Shown here: positions 61,418-64,000 of the stretch, piece by piece
Position numbering within the stretch: position 1 is the stretch's first letter
Layout of the letters: every line of letters begins with the position of its first letter
Assembly: GCF_003971255.1 (NCBI RefSeq)
Contig: NZ_CP034660.1
Coordinates: forward strand, 2,294,001 to 2,358,000
DNA from: Colwellia sp. Arc7-635
GTDB taxonomy: Bacteria; Pseudomonadota; Gammaproteobacteria; Enterobacterales; Alteromonadaceae
DNA length: 64,000 bases
Reading direction: 5' to 3'
Notes under the pieces: generated by a model
What the model was told of the DNA's origin: nothing
The model's database searches: none
Seen by the model: the letters and a program-made list of their open reading frames with translations, nothing else
Translations under genes and position numbers: made by a program

Positions 61418-62437
61418 ATGGTTAAAAACGCAATACTCTATGGTACGAGTGTTTTTTTCTTATTTTTTGCTTCTAACTCGCAAAGTTCTGAGGGCGCTGA
61501 TTCAGATTTCTTTGGTGCTAATAGTAGATGGTCTATAGATGCTGCAACTAGAGTCACCCATAATCAAGATAAAGATAGCAGTAGCTTTATGCATGTTATC
61601 GGTTTTGATCTTCATAAAATATTTAGTCATAAAACCTATGATATCGGTACGTTAACATTACAACCTTATCTTGTTAAATTAAGCAATGTTGCCAATCCCC
61701 CATTAAATTTTGATGATGGTAACGACACCCAACTGACCTGGAGAATTGCGAACTTTAATTACACGGGCTTATCACAAGGTAAGTTCAACATAAAAGCAGG
61801 TCACTTTGAAATCCCTTTTGGATTGGAATATCAATTAGATACAAATGGTACATTACGACAAATAACAAGTGATGATCGAGGAATAAAAGCAGATTGGGGA
61901 GTTTCCGTTAATGGTATTTTACCTAATGTAGAATATGAAATTTCATTAACGCGTGGCTCAGGCAGTGAAATAAAAAGTAGAGGTAACCCTCATGTTTTTG
62001 CTGGACGAATAGGGTCTTCTAGTCACAAAAATTTTGTGACTGGATTGTCTTGGTTTACCGGTGATGTGCTAGGAAAGCAAGGCGTGACAGAACATAATAA
62101 AGTCGCGCTTGATATTTCATATTATTATTATCAATGGCAATTTATGCTGGAGTCTTCAGCTGGGAAAGAGGCTGGTAACAGTACTACAAATAGTTTTGCT
62201 GAACTTATATGGAATAACGCCACTGAAAAATTTTCTACTTATTTACAGTTGGGTTATAACAACGCAGAGATAAACCATGAAGTAAATAACAAAAAATCGT
62301 CAACCAGTTATTGGCTAACAGGAGTGCAATGGTTAGGAGGTAATGGTTTCGATGTTAGCGCGCAATATAAACACAAACTTAATAACTCGCCAGTGATAGA
62401 CTCTATTTTAACTGTACAACTTCGATATAGAATGTAA
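61418..62437 (+). CDS. Outer-membrane beta-barrel (porin-like) protein
   Basis: 339 residues, signal peptide about 1-22 (ILYGTSVFFLFFASNSQSSE). Many alternating amphipathic strands (FNIKAGHFEIPFGLEYQLD, VALDISYYYYQWQFMLESSA, STSYWLTGVQWLGGNGFD) and a C-terminal strand SILTVQLRYRM. Length and pattern suggest a 14-16-strand porin. AAGGA lies about 11 bases upstream of the ATG. Twenty bases before the next gene; probably an operon with the secreted protein and diguanylate cyclase. Confidence 0.75.
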   Translation: MVKNAILYGTSVFFLFFASNSQSSEGADSDFFGANSRWSIDAATRVTHNQDKDSSSFMHVIGFDLHKIFSHKTYDIGTLTLQPYLVKLSNVANPPLNFDDGNDTQLTWRIANFNYTGLSQGKFNIKAGHFEIPFGLEYQLDTNGTLRQITSDDRGIKADWGVSVNGILPNVEYEISLTRGSGSEIKSRGNPHVFAGRIGSSSHKNFVTGLSWFTGDVLGKQGVTEHNKVALDISYYYYQWQFMLESSAGKEAGNSTTNSFAELIWNNATEKFSTYLQLGYNNAEINHEVNNKKSSTSYWLTGVQWLGGNGFDVSAQYKHKLNNSPVIDSILTVQLRYRM

Positions 62438-62456
62438 CGGTGACACCGGACTTACG

Positions 62457-63059
62457 ATGATTAAAAAATTTAATATTGTCATACTCTTGTTTTTAACAGA
62501 AATATTTACTGTAAAGATGGCTAACGCTGCTTTTTGTTCGTTAAGAGATCCCATTTCAGCTATTCAAATATTGTATGACGAGGGCTATGAATTTCGCTCT
62601 TTAGTTACAACAATCACCGAAGCAGACAGACTAATGGTTAAGCGCCAACTTCCTTTTACTATCCATCAAGGTGAGGTCGGAAAACATACATTGTATGTAC
62701 TGTATAAAGATAATAGGCACATTGGTTTTTTGCAGGCTCGTTCAGAATGGGCTAAGTGGGGATTAGTCGAAATAGCTTGGGCAATCAATGTAGATAGAAG
62801 CATAAAAGGCTTCTATTTTCAGCGCTGTCGTAGTCCGCAATGTAATGATACAACCAGTGAAGAAATCAATCTTGTTTTACAAAACAAAAACGTCTCACAA
62901 TTAAAAGCGTTGCTCAGTGAGGATGGAAAATCACTTTCACCAGAAGGGACTAAGTTATTTATTCATGCTCCATCGATTGCTTTGCTGGCTTTACGTTCTG
63001 CGCTAAAAACATTAGCAATTACGGATATAAGTTGGGCAAGGGATATAAAAAAATTATAG
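62457..63059 (+). CDS. Secreted protein of unknown function in the cyclase operon
   Basis: 200 residues with signal peptide about 1-24 (NIVILLFLTEIFTVKMANAA). The mature part has FCSLRDPISAIQILYDEGYE, LPFTIHQGEVGKHTLYVLYK and WGLVEIAWAINVDRSIKGFY; the last segments resemble FMN-binding or periplasmic redox domains, but without the SGAT flavinylation motif. Two mid-chain Cys (FQRCRSPQCND). Family uncertain. Sits between the porin-like gene and the cyclase gene (25-base gap). Confidence 0.65.
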   Translation: MIKKFNIVILLFLTEIFTVKMANAAFCSLRDPISAIQILYDEGYEFRSLVTTITEADRLMVKRQLPFTIHQGEVGKHTLYVLYKDNRHIGFLQARSEWAKWGLVEIAWAINVDRSIKGFYFQRCRSPQCNDTTSEEINLVLQNKNVSQLKALLSEDGKSLSPEGTKLFIHAPSIALLALRSALKTLAITDISWARDIKKL

Positions 63060-63084
63060 TCAATATAATAACAAGAGATTTTTA

Positions 63085-64000
63085 ATGAGAATAAGAAGCT
63101 ACCTAGCCTTACTTGTTTTTTCCTGCTTACTTGGTACATACACTCTTGAACAAGTGTTAACGCAGTATTTCAATCATGTGCAAACATTGGCTGAAACACA
63201 CAACAAACATTTATTATGGCAAAAAGACTTAGAAAGAATTGAAATGAGCACCTCTCAATTTCTAGTTTCATCAGATTTAGTTGTTGGCTCTGGTAACACT
63301 TACCTCATATTTGGAGCAATAAATATGGGGAGTTATCTCGATACTGAGTTATCTTCCTTGCGTGCAAGGAATCATTTTCCTGGACTAAATAATAAAATCA
63401 ACCGTGCTATTTTAAATACCAATAAAATCACAACCATCTTAAATATTGTTGGTAGCATTTCTCCGAGTAATTTAAAACAAAAGTTAAGTCGTTTACTAAA
63501 CCAATATGATCCCGTTAGTTTGGAGTTATCACAAGACCTACAATTTCTAACCATAGAGACCCAGCGAGCTATTAGGCAAGAAAAAAAGCGAATTGATGAT
63601 GACAAAATTATCATAACCAAAGTAACATGGCTTGCCAGAACTTTGTTTTTATTACTTATTATTGCTGTTTGGTGGTGGGCGAATCGTAAAATATGCCGTC
63701 CTCTCAATGAATTAATTTACTCTTCTCATCAAGCGTTAGCAGGCAACAGTTTTAAGTCGCAAACGAACGCACCCACTGAAATTGTTGAATTGAGTAACGA
63801 TTTTAAACATATAACTCAAACACTGTTTCACCAAGCCTCGCATGATCCACTGACAGAGTTGAAAAACCGCCGTGCTTTCGAACGTAGCTTAGCTGGAGCG
63901 ATAGCCGACAAAGAATTTAATTATGTCTTATGTTTTATTGACTTAGATTATTTCAAAACGATTAATGATACTTGTGGGCATGCCGCTGGAGACGAAATAT
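63085..64000 (+). CDS. Membrane diguanylate cyclase (partial, cut by window end)
   Basis: 305 codons visible from the ATG at 63085. N-terminal span (about 5-25), a periplasmic helical sensor domain of about 170 residues, second span (about 195-212, TLFLLLIIAVWWW), HAMP-like linker, then the start of a GGDEF domain (SHDPLTELKNRRAFERSL, FIDLDYFKTINDTCGHAAGD). The GG(D/E)EF active site itself lies beyond the window. Makes cyclic di-GMP if intact. Third gene of a run with a porin-like and a secreted protein, which may present the signal to its periplasmic domain. Confidence 0.88.
   Translation, partial: MRIRSYLALLVFSCLLGTYTLEQVLTQYFNHVQTLAETHNKHLLWQKDLERIEMSTSQFLVSSDLVVGSGNTYLIFGAINMGSYLDTELSSLRARNHFPGLNNKINRAILNTNKITTILNIVGSISPSNLKQKLSRLLNQYDPVSLELSQDLQFLTIETQRAIRQEKKRIDDDKIIITKVTWLARTLFLLLIIAVWWWANRKICRPLNELIYSSHQALAGNSFKSQTNAPTEIVELSNDFKHITQTLFHQASHDPLTELKNRRAFERSLAGAIADKEFNYVLCFIDLDYFKTINDTCGHAAGDEI

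Overview
The window reads as chromosome of an AT-rich marine gammaproteobacterium of the Alteromonadales, most like Colwellia. This rests on gene content and style (RadD, YecM, TrxC, oligopeptidase B, TonB receptors, MetR, MesX/MesD, Pseudoalteromonas/Colwellia-type intergenic palindromes) and on overall base composition. It was judged by eye without database searches. Most of the window is ordinary chromosome. One block, about 9.4-18.0 kb, is clearly accessory.

Layout. 0.3-9.0 kb: a Cache-domain chemoreceptor, a lone FetB-type permease, a HupE/UreJ-like membrane protein with a paired anchored protein, a SulP anion transporter and a MATE exporter. 9.3-9.5 kb: tRNA-Ser(UGA), its terminator, and a decayed duplicate of the tRNA 3' half of the kind left at island attachment sites. 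9.9-11.55 kb: two adjacent frameshifted genes, a secreted LAS-type murein endopeptidase and a membrane-anchored partner. 11.57-17.76 kb: a crippled chromosomal integron. It keeps the first 29 codons of an integron integrase on the minus strand, a textbook LexA box in that gene's promoter, an attI-like region with a duplicated palindromic 18-mer, and eight gene cassettes. The cassettes are separated by seven complete attC sites plus one truncated attC, and an intact IS3-family element sits in the fourth. Both ends of the block carry a related REP-like sequence fused to broken genes.

18.0-23.5 kb: YecM-like protein, RadD helicase, an S4-domain protein and small secreted or membrane proteins, with two further remnants of the endopeptidase gene. 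23.8-28.9 kb: a probable zinc regulon. A TonB receptor, a linked membrane acyltransferase-like gene, Zur and a MerC-like protein lie together, and two of the promoters carry the same 20-bp palindrome. 29-38 kb: orphan periplasmic binding protein, DoxX/DCC pair, PhoD-like phosphatase, SEC-C protein, a roughly 275-bp palindromic MITE-like element, a small monooxygenase, a nitroreductase and a B12-binding radical SAM protein.

38-46 kb: two lipoproteins, then an OmpR-type two-component system followed by a PEBP-MacA-MacB operon. The same palindrome (ATGACAAYRTTGTCAT) lies before the regulator gene and before the operon, suggesting direct control and autoregulation. 46.5-57 kb: a methionine and iron neighbourhood. 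MetR, a TauE-like exporter, the folate-independent methionine synthase pair MesD/MesX and a homocysteine methyltransferase surround a Fur-boxed TonB receptor and a PepSY reductase-like protein. 57-64 kb: TrxC, oligopeptidase B, another orphan binding protein, and a three-gene run of outer-membrane barrel, secreted protein and diguanylate cyclase, the last cut by the window end.
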